Assembly (NCBI RefSeq): GCF_000023925.1 | Contig: NC_013169.1 | Location: 1,736,001 to 1,800,000 of the forward strand | Source of the DNA: Kytococcus sedentarius DSM 20547 | GTDB lineage: Bacteria > Actinomycetota > Actinomycetes > Actinomycetales > Dermatophilaceae | DNA length: 64,000 nucleotides | Reading direction: 5' to 3' | Shown here: positions 37,587 to 46,145 of the stretch, one piece after another | Layout: the number at the start of each line of letters is the position of its first letter | Position numbering within the stretch: the first letter of the stretch is position 1 | Translations under genes and position numbers: made by a program | Notes under the pieces: model-generated | Seen by the model: the letters and a program-made list of their open reading frames with translations, nothing else | The model's database searches: none | What the model was told of the DNA's origin: nothing

Positions 37587-38117
37587 TCACCCGCGGTGGG
37601 CCACCCCCACGGCGTGCGCCCAGGCGGCGATTTCGGCGGGCAGCTCCGGGGCGACGGCGCCCGCATCGAGCAGGGCGATCGCGTCCGGCGCGGGCACCCG
37701 CTCCCCGCTCCCCCGCGTGAGGAAGCGACCGGCCACCCATCCGCGGGCCACCTGGCGACCACCGCGGCTGAACAGCTGCTCCAGGTAGACCACGCGCTGG
37801 TCCCAACCCACCACGCGAGTGGTGATCTCGAACCGCTGCCCCAGGGTCAGTGACCGCTTGTAGGTGACCGTCTGGGAGGCCACCACCGGGTACCACCGGC
37901 GCTCGTTCAACAGCGGGAAGCCGCCCACGTCGGCGATGTAGTTGCTGCGCGCCACGTCCATCATCTGCAGGTACGTGCCGTTGTTCACGTGGAGGTAGAA
38001 GTCGAGATCGCCCGGGCGCACCCGCATCCGCGTCACGGAGGGGTCCAACACCCCCATCTCCGGCACCGGTCGCCGCGGGCGGAGGGTGGCGCGGGTGAGC
38101 TGCACCTGCCGCGCCAC
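37587..38117 (-). CDS. Hotdog-fold acyl-CoA thioesterase
   Basis: 176 residues from GTG 38117, one base after the DoxX stop; GTG 38105 is an alternative. The 4-hydroxybenzoyl-CoA thioesterase-type signature is VRPGDLDFYLHVNNGTYLQMMDVAR, with the catalytic Asp in GDLDFYLHVNN. VVGWDQRVVYLEQLFSRGG and FLTR strands complete a single hotdog domain. It probably hydrolyses an acyl-CoA; the substrate is unknown. It is co-directional with, and probably coupled to, doxX, and converges on the split DUF3883 gene with 3 bp between stops, marking the right edge of the foreign block. Confidence 0.82.
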   Translation of the reverse strand: MARQVQLTRATLRPRRPVPEMGVLDPSVTRMRVRPGDLDFYLHVNNGTYLQMMDVARSNYIADVGGFPLLNERRWYPVVASQTVTYKRSLTLGQRFEITTRVVGWDQRVVYLEQLFSRGGRQVARGWVAGRFLTRGSGERVPAPDAIALLDAGAVAPELPAEIAAWAHAVGVAHRG

Positions 38118-38118
38118 G

Positions 38119-38562
38119 TCAGCGCACCCCGCCGTCACGGTCGCGGTCGCTCTCGCCATCGCGGCGCCCGTTGCCGAACCACCCGCCGGCGTACAGCGCT
38201 CCCGCCACCAGCAACGGCTGGAAGAACAGCCGTCCCAGGCGCTTGGCGTCCGTGTCCAGCCCGAAGGCGTCCACACCCTCGGTGTACTGCGCGATGTTCC
38301 CCGGGAAGATCGCCACGTAGAAGGCCGCCAGCGCCAACCCGGAGTAGCGCCGGTAGCGCGGGAACGCCAGCAGGGCCACCCCCTGGGCGACCTCGGCCAC
38401 CCCCGAGCCCACCACCACCAGGTCCTCGCCCACCGGCACCCACTTGGGCACCTGCGCGGTGAACTCCTCCCGCGCGAAGGTCAGGTGTGAGACGCCCGCG
38501 AAGGTCATGAACCCACCCAAGGCCAGACGGACGACGTGCTGCGCAACTCTCTGAGCTCTCAT
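38119..38562 (-). CDS. DoxX-family membrane protein
   Basis: 147 residues with four hydrophobic segments (VVRLALGGFMTFAGVSHL, VVVGSGVAEVAQGVALLAF, SGLALAAFYVAIFPGNIAQY, LFFQPLLVAGALYAGGWF). The pattern GxxxxxAGVSHL near the start and FPGNIAQY are typical of DoxX/YphA-like proteins. Biochemical role is not settled. The C-terminus is strongly charged (RRDGESDRDRDGG). The gene is divergent from the oxidoreductase and precedes the thioesterase. Confidence 0.8.
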   Translation of the reverse strand: MRAQRVAQHVVRLALGGFMTFAGVSHLTFAREEFTAQVPKWVPVGEDLVVVGSGVAEVAQGVALLAFPRYRRYSGLALAAFYVAIFPGNIAQYTEGVDAFGLDTDAKRLGRLFFQPLLVAGALYAGGWFGNGRRDGESDRDRDGGVR

Positions 38563-38668
38563 GCGGCGACCCTACGGCGCGACCGCGCACCCCGCACGAG
38601 GGGAACACCAACCCCACCGCCGCTCGTTGACCCCCGCGCACGCATCACCCCATCGAGAGGCGTACACC

Positions 38669-39679
38669 GTGAACGACATCCCGACCACCACCCGGCAGAT
38701 CGTGCTGGCCTCCCGCCCGCAGGGCGAGCCGACGGCCGAGAACTTCCGCCTGGAGGACGCCCCCCTGGCGGACCTCCAGGACGGGCAGGTGCTGGTCCGC
38801 ACCTCGCTGATGAGCGTGGACCCCTACATGCGTGGCCGCATGAACGACGTCAAGTCCTACGTCCCTCCGTTCCAGGTGGACCAGCCCCTCACCGGCCACG
38901 CCGTGGGCACCGTCATCGCCTCCCGCAGCGACGACCTGCCCGTCGGCACCGAGGTCACCCACTTCAACGGATGGCGCGAACACACCGTCCTCGACGCCGA
39001 CGACGCCACGCGGGTGGACACCGAGCAGGTCGGCCAGGCCCCCTACCTGGGCGTGCTGGGCATGCCCGGCCTCACCGCCTACGCCGGCCTGTTCCACGTG
39101 GGCGAGTTCGCCGAGGGCGACACCGTCTTCGTCTCCGGCGCGGCCGGTGCCGTCGGCTCCCTCGTGGGCCAGATGGCCAAGCTCGCCGGCGCCGGGCGCG
39201 TGGTGGGCAGCGCGGGCTCGCCCGAGAAGCTGGAGCGCCTGCGCCAGCTGGGCTTCGATGCGGTGATCAACTACAAGGACGGGGACCTCGGCGGGCAGCT
39301 GCGCGAGGCGGCTCCCGACGGCATCGACCTGTACTTCGACAACGTCGGCGGCGACCATCTGGAGGCCGCCCTGTCGCGCATGAACACCCACGGCCGGGTG
39401 GTGATGTGCGGGGCGATCTCGCAGTACAACGCCACCGAGCCGCCCCCGGCGCCCCGCAACCTCGCCCTGGCCATCGGCAAGTGCCTCACCCTGCGCGGCT
39501 TCGTCGTGGGCGCCTACGACCACGTGCGCGCCGAGTTCCTGCAGCGCGTCCAGCCGTGGCTCGCGCACGGCCAGCTGGACTGGGACGTCACCGAGCGCAC
39601 CGGGCTGGAGAACGCCCCGGACGCCTTCCTCGAGCTGTTCTCCGGCGGCAACACCGGGAAGATGGTCGTCCGCCTCTGA
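38669..39679 (+). CDS. NADP-dependent oxidoreductase (MDR, curcumin/leukotriene reductase type)
   Basis: 336 residues from GTG 38669. It belongs to the zinc-free medium-chain reductases: N-terminal catalytic part with MSVDPYMRGRMND, nucleotide-binding motif VFVSGAAGAVGSLVGQMAKLAG, INYKDGDL, and DLYFDNVGGDHLEAAL. These identify the CurA/prostaglandin-reductase-like group that reduces activated double bonds with NADPH. Physiological substrate is unknown. Single gene. Confidence 0.88.
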   Translation: MNDIPTTTRQIVLASRPQGEPTAENFRLEDAPLADLQDGQVLVRTSLMSVDPYMRGRMNDVKSYVPPFQVDQPLTGHAVGTVIASRSDDLPVGTEVTHFNGWREHTVLDADDATRVDTEQVGQAPYLGVLGMPGLTAYAGLFHVGEFAEGDTVFVSGAAGAVGSLVGQMAKLAGAGRVVGSAGSPEKLERLRQLGFDAVINYKDGDLGGQLREAAPDGIDLYFDNVGGDHLEAALSRMNTHGRVVMCGAISQYNATEPPPAPRNLALAIGKCLTLRGFVVGAYDHVRAEFLQRVQPWLAHGQLDWDVTERTGLENAPDAFLELFSGGNTGKMVVRL

Positions 39680-39693
39680 TCCCCGATGGGGGG

Positions 39694-40074
39694 TCAGTGC
39701 CCGGGCACGTGGCGGGTGGCCTCACGGACCCGCTGGGAGATGCGGTGGTTCACGAACGCCAGGGGCACGATCGCCAGCACCGCCGAGAGGCACATCAGCG
39801 CGCCGGGCACCCCCGTGGGGACGGCGGTGAAGTAGGCCAGCCCGATGCCGAGCCCCAGCCCGGTGACGATCATCGCCATCGCGCCCATTACCCACGGCCG
39901 GGCCCGCAGGTGCACCGCGCGGCGGCACCCGTCGCAGTGGGAGGACTGGCGGCTGTCCAGCATCAGGACGCCGGTGGTCCCGCCCACGGGGCGGCCCGCC
40001 GCGCGCAGGTCGAGCGTCAGGACGGCCAGCAACAGCACCAGCAACACGCCGATCAGCATCGCCTGGGGGGTCAC
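39694..40074 (-). CDS. Small membrane protein coupled to histidine kinase
   Basis: 126 residues from the GTG at 40074, which overlaps the kinase stop by 4 bp. Helix 1 is MLIGVLLVLLLAVLTL; a short loop has a cysteine pair SSHCDGCRRAVHL that could bind metal; helices 2 and 3 are AMAMIVTGLGLGIGLAYF and LMCLSAVLAIVPLAFV. It occupies the place where a response regulator would normally be. Function unknown; an accessory role for the kinase is inference. Confidence 0.6.
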   Translation of the reverse strand: MTPQAMLIGVLLVLLLAVLTLDLRAAGRPVGGTTGVLMLDSRQSSHCDGCRRAVHLRARPWVMGAMAMIVTGLGLGIGLAYFTAVPTGVPGALMCLSAVLAIVPLAFVNHRISQRVREATRHVPGH

Positions 40075-41420
40075 GGGGCCATGCTCCCGTTGAGCTGTGC
40101 CGTCCTGTCGGTGGACGAGGGGGTGGCCGCGCGCCGACCGGCCCAGGGCAACCACGCCTCCACCACGAAGCTGCCCTCCTGCCGGCCGGCCTCCAGCTCG
40201 CCCCCGGCCAGGGCGACGCGCTCGGCCATGCCCGTGAGCCCCATGCCGCCGCTGACGACGTCCGAGGGCGCCTCCTCGGGGGCAGGCAGGGGGTTCTCCA
40301 CCCGCAAGGTCAGTCCGCGGCCCGGCGCACCCCCCATCTCGATGAGGATCGGGTGCCCCGGCGCGTGCTTGCAGGCGTTCGTCACCGCCTCCTGCACCAC
40401 CCGGTAGGCGTGACGGCTGGTCGACCCCGGCAGGCTCTCGTGGATCTGCACCCACAGGCGCTCGGGCACCTCGAGGTCGATGGTGCAGCCCATGCCCGCG
40501 GTCTCGTCCACCATCGTGGGGAGGCGGCACAGGTCGGGCACCTGGGGTGACCCCTCGACGGGGGCACCGTCGGCGTCGGTGGAGCGCAGGACGCCGAGGA
40601 TCTCACGCAGGTCCTCCAACGCCGTGCGGGCCTGGCCGGCGATGGTCCCGGCCGCCTGGCGCACCTCATCGGCCGGCATGTCCTGGCGGTAGGCCAGCGC
40701 ACCGGCGTGCATGGACACCACCGACAGGCGGTGGCCGAGCGCGTCGTGCATCTCGCGGGCGATGGCGGCGCGCTCGGCCAAGCGGGCCTGCGCCACGCGG
40801 GCCACCTGCTCCCGCTCGGCGGCGGCGGACTGCTGCTCGACGGCCCAGGCCAGCTCGCGCCGGGCGCCGATGTTCCAGCCCAGCAGCACGAACACCAGCG
40901 CCACCATCAGCAGGAACGTCTGGTTGGCGAGGAAGTCGACGGCGCCCCAGCCGGTCTCGTGCTCAAGCACCCAGCGGTCCATGGCCGTCTGCACGACCCA
41001 CGAGGCCGGGGCCAGGCACGCCAGGGCGACGAGGATGGGGATCACGCGGCGCCGGCTGGACAGGGAGACCAGCGCGTAGAGGTAGGCCGCGATCGCGAAG
41101 GATGAGAAGGGCATCAGCGCGCCGGTCAGGACGGCCACGACCACCGGCCAGCGGCGACGGGCCAACAGCAGGGGCACCGCGACGAGGCCGAGGCCGATGT
41201 CGATGAGGCGGAGCTCCTCCAGCTGGGCCCGCAGCTCGGGGTCCTCGATGCCGCCCACGAAGCCGTAGGAGAGCATGTGGATGATGGCTCCCACCGCCAC
41301 GACGAAGGCGATCCGCACGGCGTTCTGGCGCCAGGTGGGGTTCACCTGGGGAGCGCTGTGCGACGGCTCGGGACCCCTCAGGGTCGCAAGCCGCTCCCCC
41401 AGCCGGTGCCGCGCGCTCAT
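40071..41420 (-). CDS. Sensor histidine kinase, HisKA_3 (NarL-type) family
   Basis: 449 residues from ATG 41420; ATG 41450 would add 10, and neither has a good ribosome site. The N-terminal ~170 residues hold about five or six helices without an obvious sensor domain. The dimerisation/phospho-acceptor box is AIAREMHDALGHRLSVVSMHAGAL. The ATPase domain has EAVTNACKHAPG (N-box) and GGMGLTGMAERV (G-box). It should phosphorylate a LuxR/NarL-type regulator, but none lies in the window next to it. The start is bounded upstream by palindromic repeat copy C. Confidence 0.86.
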   Translation of the reverse strand: MSARHRLGERLATLRGPEPSHSAPQVNPTWRQNAVRIAFVVAVGAIIHMLSYGFVGGIEDPELRAQLEELRLIDIGLGLVAVPLLLARRRWPVVVAVLTGALMPFSSFAIAAYLYALVSLSSRRRVIPILVALACLAPASWVVQTAMDRWVLEHETGWGAVDFLANQTFLLMVALVFVLLGWNIGARRELAWAVEQQSAAAEREQVARVAQARLAERAAIAREMHDALGHRLSVVSMHAGALAYRQDMPADEVRQAAGTIAGQARTALEDLREILGVLRSTDADGAPVEGSPQVPDLCRLPTMVDETAGMGCTIDLEVPERLWVQIHESLPGSTSRHAYRVVQEAVTNACKHAPGHPILIEMGGAPGRGLTLRVENPLPAPEEAPSDVVSGGMGLTGMAERVALAGGELEAGRQEGSFVVEAWLPWAGRRAATPSSTDRTAQLNGSMAP

Positions 41421-41493
41421 CAGGGTGATGCTACTGGGCGAGGACGCCATGGGGACACGTGGTCTGGGCGACACGGCTCCCCATCCCCGCAAA

Positions 41494-41555
41494 CTGTCTT
41501 CTCCCCGTCCAACCCGACGCACGGGCACGGGTCGCGTTGGACGGGGAGACGACAG
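41494..41555. repeat. Palindromic repeat element, copy C
   Basis: Inverted repeat of 20-bp arms (41494-41513, CTGTCTTCTCCCCGTCCAAC, with 41536-41555; one mismatch). The loop, read on the minus strand, is GACCCGTGCCCGTGCGTC, matching the loops of copies A and B, so this copy is in opposite orientation. It lies about 27 kb from the other two. Confidence 0.88.
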
Positions 41556-41607
41556 AATCGGTCCTTGCCGCCAGCCACCGCCGATGCGGCTCGCCCCGGA
41601 CGCACAG

Positions 41608-41685
41608 GACCCCGCCCGGGCACGGTGCCCGGACGGGGTCCCTCAGCGGAGCGTGACTGCCGGGTGGCTCGTCACCCGGCAGTCA
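41608..41685 (-). terminator. Two tandem hairpins after nrdJ
   Basis: A 13-bp perfect stem TGACTGCCGGGTG (41654-41666) with 41673-41685 and a 15-bp stem (41608-41622 with 41626-41640, one mismatch, 3-nt loop) stand in tandem beyond the nrdJ stop at 41696. They should terminate the nrdR-nrdJ transcript. Confidence 0.7.
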
Positions 41686-41695
41686 CTCGGCTCGA

Positions 41696-44653
41696 TCAGC
41701 TGCAGCCGGAGGTGCTGCCGCAGCCCTCGCAGATGTGGCAGGAGCCGGCGGGGCGCATCTTGATCCCGCAGGTCATGCACAGCGGGGCGTCGGCGGCCTT
41801 GCCGAACTTCGCCTCCATCAGCTCGGCCGAGGAGTGCACGCCGGCGGCAACGGTCTGGGCGTTGCCGGCCACGGTGGCCTGGGCGTCGGCCGCGGCCTCA
41901 CCCTCCACGGCGGTGTCAGCGGCCTCGACCTGCTGGGCGCTGGTCGAGCCCTCCGGACGCTTGGCCGCGGCCGGGGCGATCGACTGGCTGTAGGACTCGA
42001 GCTGCGACTCCATGGACTCCTCGTCCTCACCCTCACCGGACTGGGGCGCGTACGACCCGGTCTCGAGCTGGCGCGAACGCTCCTCGGCGGTGTGGATGCC
42101 CATGAAGTCACGGGTGTCGAAGTCCATGTAGTCCAGGGCCAACCGGCGGAACACGTAGTCCATCAGCGACTGGGCCATGCGGACGTCCTGGTCGTCGGTC
42201 ATGCCGGCCGGCTCGAAGCGCAGGTTGCTGAACTTCTCCACGTAGGTCTCCAGCGGCACGCCGTACTGCAGGCCCACCGAGACGGCGATCGAGAACGCGT
42301 CCATCACCCCGGCCAGGGTGGAGCCCTGCTTGCCGAACTTCAGGAAGATCTCGCCCAGCGAGCCGTCCTCGTAGGTGCCGGCGGTCAGGTAGCCCTCGGC
42401 CCCACCCACGGCGAAGCTCGTGGTCTGCGCGGTGCGGCGCTTCGGCAGGCGGCGGCGCACCGGGCGGTACTCGATGACCTTCTCCACCGGGGCGGCGGAC
42501 GCCTCGGAGGCCGGGGTGCCGTCGTCGGCCGAGCCCTTGTTCTCGCCCTTGCCGCTGGAGAGCGGCTGGCCCACCTTGCAGTTGTCGCGGTAGACGGCCA
42601 GCGCCTTCAGGCCGGACTTCCAGCCCTCCAGGTAGACCTCCTCGATCTCCTCGACGGTCGCCCGCTCCGGCAGGTTCACCGTCTTGGAGATGGCGCCGGA
42701 CAGGAAGGGCTGCACGGCCGCCATCATGCGGACGTGGCCCATCGGCGCGATGGCGCGCTCCCCCATCGCGGTGTCGAAGATCTCGTAGTGCTCCTCGGCC
42801 AGACCGGGGGCGTCCACCACGTGACCGTGCTCGGCGATGTACTCGACGATGGCGTCGGTGGCCGCCTGGTCGTAGCCCAGCAGCTTCAGCGCGCGCGGGA
42901 TGGTCTGGTTGACGATCTGCATCGACCCGCCACCGACGAGCTTCTTGAACTTGACCAGCGAGAAGTCAGGCTCGATGCCGGTGGTGTCGCAGTCCATCAT
43001 GAAGCCGATGGTGCCGGTCGGCGCGAGCACGGAGGCCTGCGCGTTGCGGTAGCCGTGCTCGTCGCCCAGGGCCACGACGGCGTCCCAGGCCTCGGTCGCG
43101 GCGTCCTGGATGTGGGCGTCCATCTCGTGCAGCGGCGCGAGCTCGGCGTTCGCGTCGCGGTGCTGGCGCATCACGCGGTTGTGCGCCTCGGCGTTGCGGG
43201 CGTAGCCGTTGTACGGGCCCACGACGGCGGCCAGCTCGGCGGAGCGCTTGTAGGACGCACCGGTGAGCAGCGAGGTGATGGCGGCGGCCAGCTGGCGGCC
43301 ACCCTCGGAGTCGTAGCCGTGGCCGGTGGCCATGAGCAGGGCGCCCAGGTTGGCGTAGCCGATGCCCAGCTGGCGGAAGTTGCGGGTGGTCTCGCCGATC
43401 GGGTCGGTCGGGAAGTCCGCGAAGCAGATGGAGATGTCCATCGCGGTGATGACCAGCTCGGTCACGGCCTGGAAGCGCTCGACGTCGAAGGTGTCGTCGT
43501 CGTTGAGGAACTTCAGCAGGTTCAGGCTCGCAAGGTTGCACGACGAGTTGTCCAGCGACATGTACTCCGAGCACGGGTTGGACGCGTTGATGCGGCCCGA
43601 CTCGGGGTTGGTGTGCCAGTGGTTGATGGTGTCGTCGTACTGGATGCCCGGGTCGGCGCACTCCCATGCGGCCTTGGCCATGCGGGTGAACAGGTCCGCC
43701 GCGTTCACGGTCTCGATCACGTCGCCGGTGGAGCGCGAGCGCAGCCCGAACTCCTCGCCGTTCTCCACGGCGCGCATGAACTCGTCGGAGACGCGCACCG
43801 AGTTGTTGGCGTTCTGGTACTGCACGGAGGTGATGTCGTCGCCGCCGAGGTCCATGTCGAAGCCCGCGTCACGCAGGGCGCGGATCTTGTCCTCCTCGCG
43901 CGCCTTGGTGTCGATGAACTCCACGATGTCCGGGTGGTCCACGTCCAGCACGACCATCTTGGCCGCACGACGGGTGGCGCCACCGGACTTGATGGTGCCC
44001 GCCGAGGCGTCGGCACCGCGCATGAAGGACACCGGGCCCGAGGCGTTGCCACCGGAGCTCAGGAGCTCCTTGGAGGAGCGGATGCGCGAGAGGTTCAGGC
44101 CGGCGCCGGAGCCACCCTTGAAGATGAAGCCCTCCTCGCGGTACCAGTTCAGGATCGAGTCCATGGAGTCGTCCACGGACAGGATGAAGCAGGCCGACAC
44201 CTGCTGCGGGCTCTTGGTGCCCACGTTGAACCACACCGGGGAGTTGAACGAGAAGATCTGGTGCAGCAGCGCGTAGGTGAGCTCGTGCTCGAACACCAGC
44301 GCGTCGTCCTCGGTGGCGAAGTAGCCGTGCTTCTTGCCCGCCCCCACGTAGGTGAGCACCACGCGGTCGATGAGCTGCTTCAGCCCCGTCTCGCGGGCGG
44401 GGGTGCCCACTGCACCGCGGAAGTACTTGGTGGTGACGATGGTGGAGGCGTTCGCCGACCAGAAGGACGGGAACTCGACGTCCTCCTGGCGGAAGATCAC
44501 CTCACCGGTCTTCCAGTTGGTCTGCTCGACCGTGCGCTTCTCCCAGGTCACCTCGTCGTAGGGGTGCACGCCGGGGGTGGTGTGGATGCGGTTGATCGTC
44601 AGTCCACCGCCCGACTGCTGGGTCGCTGCGGGAGCCTGTGTGGTGTCGGTCAT
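41696..44653 (-). CDS. nrdJ: Class II (B12-dependent) ribonucleotide reductase
   Basis: 985 residues, ATG 44653. It reduces ribonucleotides with adenosylcobalamin and works with or without oxygen. Key motifs: FNSPVWFNVG, ACFILSVDDSMDSI, substrate-site cysteine region ASNPCSEYMSLDNSSCNLASLNLL, and the phosphate loop APTGTIGFMMDCDTTGIEP. The C-terminal ~100 residues hold a Ala/Glu-rich linker and a Cys-rich tail (LCMTCGIKMRPAGSCHICEGCGSTSGC) that binds zinc and re-reduces the active site. It is 90 bp downstream of nrdR in the same transcript. Confidence 0.96.
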   Translation of the reverse strand: MTDTTQAPAATQQSGGGLTINRIHTTPGVHPYDEVTWEKRTVEQTNWKTGEVIFRQEDVEFPSFWSANASTIVTTKYFRGAVGTPARETGLKQLIDRVVLTYVGAGKKHGYFATEDDALVFEHELTYALLHQIFSFNSPVWFNVGTKSPQQVSACFILSVDDSMDSILNWYREEGFIFKGGSGAGLNLSRIRSSKELLSSGGNASGPVSFMRGADASAGTIKSGGATRRAAKMVVLDVDHPDIVEFIDTKAREEDKIRALRDAGFDMDLGGDDITSVQYQNANNSVRVSDEFMRAVENGEEFGLRSRSTGDVIETVNAADLFTRMAKAAWECADPGIQYDDTINHWHTNPESGRINASNPCSEYMSLDNSSCNLASLNLLKFLNDDDTFDVERFQAVTELVITAMDISICFADFPTDPIGETTRNFRQLGIGYANLGALLMATGHGYDSEGGRQLAAAITSLLTGASYKRSAELAAVVGPYNGYARNAEAHNRVMRQHRDANAELAPLHEMDAHIQDAATEAWDAVVALGDEHGYRNAQASVLAPTGTIGFMMDCDTTGIEPDFSLVKFKKLVGGGSMQIVNQTIPRALKLLGYDQAATDAIVEYIAEHGHVVDAPGLAEEHYEIFDTAMGERAIAPMGHVRMMAAVQPFLSGAISKTVNLPERATVEEIEEVYLEGWKSGLKALAVYRDNCKVGQPLSSGKGENKGSADDGTPASEASAAPVEKVIEYRPVRRRLPKRRTAQTTSFAVGGAEGYLTAGTYEDGSLGEIFLKFGKQGSTLAGVMDAFSIAVSVGLQYGVPLETYVEKFSNLRFEPAGMTDDQDVRMAQSLMDYVFRRLALDYMDFDTRDFMGIHTAEERSRQLETGSYAPQSGEGEDEESMESQLESYSQSIAPAAAKRPEGSTSAQQVEAADTAVEGEAAADAQATVAGNAQTVAAGVHSSAELMEAKFGKAADAPLCMTCGIKMRPAGSCHICEGCGSTSGCS

Positions 44654-44743
44654 GACCTCTCCTGTGTGGGGCGGGTGGGCGGCCGGGCCGCCGGGTGTCT
44701 CTTCGGGTGGGTTCGTGCAGGGGGGCGCGATGCGGTGAGCGTG

Positions 44744-45244
44744 TCAGCGAGCGCCGACAACCTCGGGCTCCGTGGCGCCCGGTGCCGGGCCCTCACGGGT
44801 GGCGTCCTGGCGCAGCTCGGCGATGGCGTCCTCGAAGTCCGCCAGCGAGTCGAAGTTGCGGTACACCGAGGCGAACCGCAGGTAGGCCACGAGGTCGAGC
44901 TCGCGCAGGACGGGCAGGACCGCCATGCCGATCTCGTGGGCGTCGATCTCTGCGTGGCCACAGGCGCGGATGTTCTCCTCCACCTGCTGGGCCAGCAGCA
45001 TCAGCTGGTCGTCGGTGACGGGCCGTCCCTGGCACGCCTTGCGCACCCCGGACATCACCTTGTCGCGCCGGAAGGGCTCGCTGGCCCCGGAGCGCTTGAC
45101 CACGCTGAGGGTCGCCGACTCGATGGTGCCGAAGCGGCGCTCGCAGGCCGCGCACTGGCGCCGCCGACGGATCAGCGTGCCCTCGTCCTGGACGCGCGAG
45201 TCCACCACCTTGGTGTCCTCGTGGCGGCAGAATGGACAGTGCAC
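44744..45244 (-). CDS. nrdR: Transcriptional repressor NrdR
   Basis: 166 residues from the GTG at 45244, with AGGGGT upstream. The zinc ribbon is [11 protein letters not shown]...[10 protein letters not shown], and the ATP-cone domain begins [24 protein letters not shown]. It senses ATP/dATP and represses ribonucleotide reductase genes. Two NrdR boxes immediately upstream indicate autoregulation, and nrdJ follows, so repression covers both. A ~15-residue Pro/Glu/Gly-rich C-terminal extension is seen. Confidence 0.95.
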   Translation of the reverse strand: MHCPFCRHEDTKVVDSRVQDEGTLIRRRRQCAACERRFGTIESATLSVVKRSGASEPFRRDKVMSGVRKACQGRPVTDDQLMLLAQQVEENIRACGHAEIDAHEIGMAVLPVLRELDLVAYLRFASVYRNFDSLADFEDAIAELRQDATREGPAPGATEPEVVGAR

Positions 45245-45268
45245 GGAAACCCCTAGTTTGCGCGAAAT

Positions 45269-45316
45269 GTGGCTTATCTTGTGGTCCTGAGCAGTTCCGA
45301 CCACTAGATGTAGAGA
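45269..45316 (-). promoter_or_regulatory. Twin NrdR boxes
   Basis: Two 16-bp sites, 45269-45284 (contains ATCTTGTGG) and 45301-45316 (reverse strand TCTCTACATCTAGTGG), are separated by 16 bp, i.e. 32 bp centre to centre or three helical turns. That spacing and the CTAGTG/CTTGTG half-sites match NrdR box pairs known in Streptomyces and mycobacteria. They lie 25-72 bp before the nrdR start. Confidence 0.7.
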
Positions 45317-45446
45317 CTACGGGTCGATGGGGCGTGGTGCAAGCAGCGGCCGGGGACGACTGGGTCACACCCGCCAGGAGCGCACCGGCGCACCGATGCA
45401 CACCCCCGGCAGCGGCGCGTCGCACCCCGTGGACCGCACCGGCGGG

Positions 45447-46145
45447 TCACCACGTCGGGACGGTCATCTCCTCGGCCCGGAAGTCGAGCTCCACCCCGTC
45501 CTGGGTCACCTGCACACCGGTCCACCGCAGGCCCTCGAAGGTCGGCAGGTAGACGTACGTGGACACCCGCGGCAGGAGCCCGTCGATGACGTCCTGGGGG
45601 ACGTCCACCTCATCGAGGCTGGCCTGGGCGTCCTGCAGCCCGAGCTGGCCGGAGCGGCTGTCCACGACCGGCCGCCCGGTGACGCGGACCGGGAGCCGCT
45701 CCCCCAGGACGCCCACCTGGGTGGTGATCGTGAGCATGCCGTCGTCGTCGCCGGAAAGCTCCACCCCGGTCACGCGGGAGAGGTCCTCCCACCGGGTCGC
45801 CGCCCTGCCCGAGCCGCTGCCGATGACGACCTCGCCCCCGGCCAGGCCGCGCACGTCCTGGGCCACCACGTCGACGTCCAGCACGATCTCCTCGGCCAGC
45901 ACGGTCGCCACGGCGCCGTCGACCTGCCCGGTGATGCGGTCGTAGTCGTCCCGCACGACCTGCCAGGTGGCCGGCCAGCCCTCCACGTCCGCCGTCACCC
46001 GCCCGTCGGCCACCTGGCCGACCTCGGACTCGATACGGTTCTCCACGTACTGGCGCAGGAAGACGTCACCCACCACCAGCCCGAGCACGACCGCCAGCAG
46101 CACCACGAGGCCGATGAGGCGGCGACGCGTGAACCAGGGGCTCAC
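45447..46145 (-). CDS. DUF2993 (LmeA-like) protein
   Basis: 232 residues from GTG 46145, overlapping the cutinase stop by 4 bp. One N-terminal helix (LIGLVVLLAVVLGLVVGDVFL) anchors a periplasm-side domain. The DUF2993 pattern is seen as VENRIESEVGQ, a beta-rich middle and DVIDGLLPRVSTYVYLPTFEGLRW. In mycobacteria LmeA of this family supports mannosylated glycolipid elongation; here only lipid binding is a fair guess. It is coupled to the secreted cutinase. Confidence 0.78.
   Translation of the reverse strand: MSPWFTRRRLIGLVVLLAVVLGLVVGDVFLRQYVENRIESEVGQVADGRVTADVEGWPATWQVVRDDYDRITGQVDGAVATVLAEEIVLDVDVVAQDVRGLAGGEVVIGSGSGRAATRWEDLSRVTGVELSGDDDGMLTITTQVGVLGERLPVRVTGRPVVDSRSGQLGLQDAQASLDEVDVPQDVIDGLLPRVSTYVYLPTFEGLRWTGVQVTQDGVELDFRAEEMTVPTW

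Noticed and set aside
41735-45256. A 1173-residue open frame opposite nrdJ and nrdR
   Set aside because: Antisense shadow; composition is Gly/Val/His-rich without motifs, while nrdJ and nrdR on the other strand are certain.
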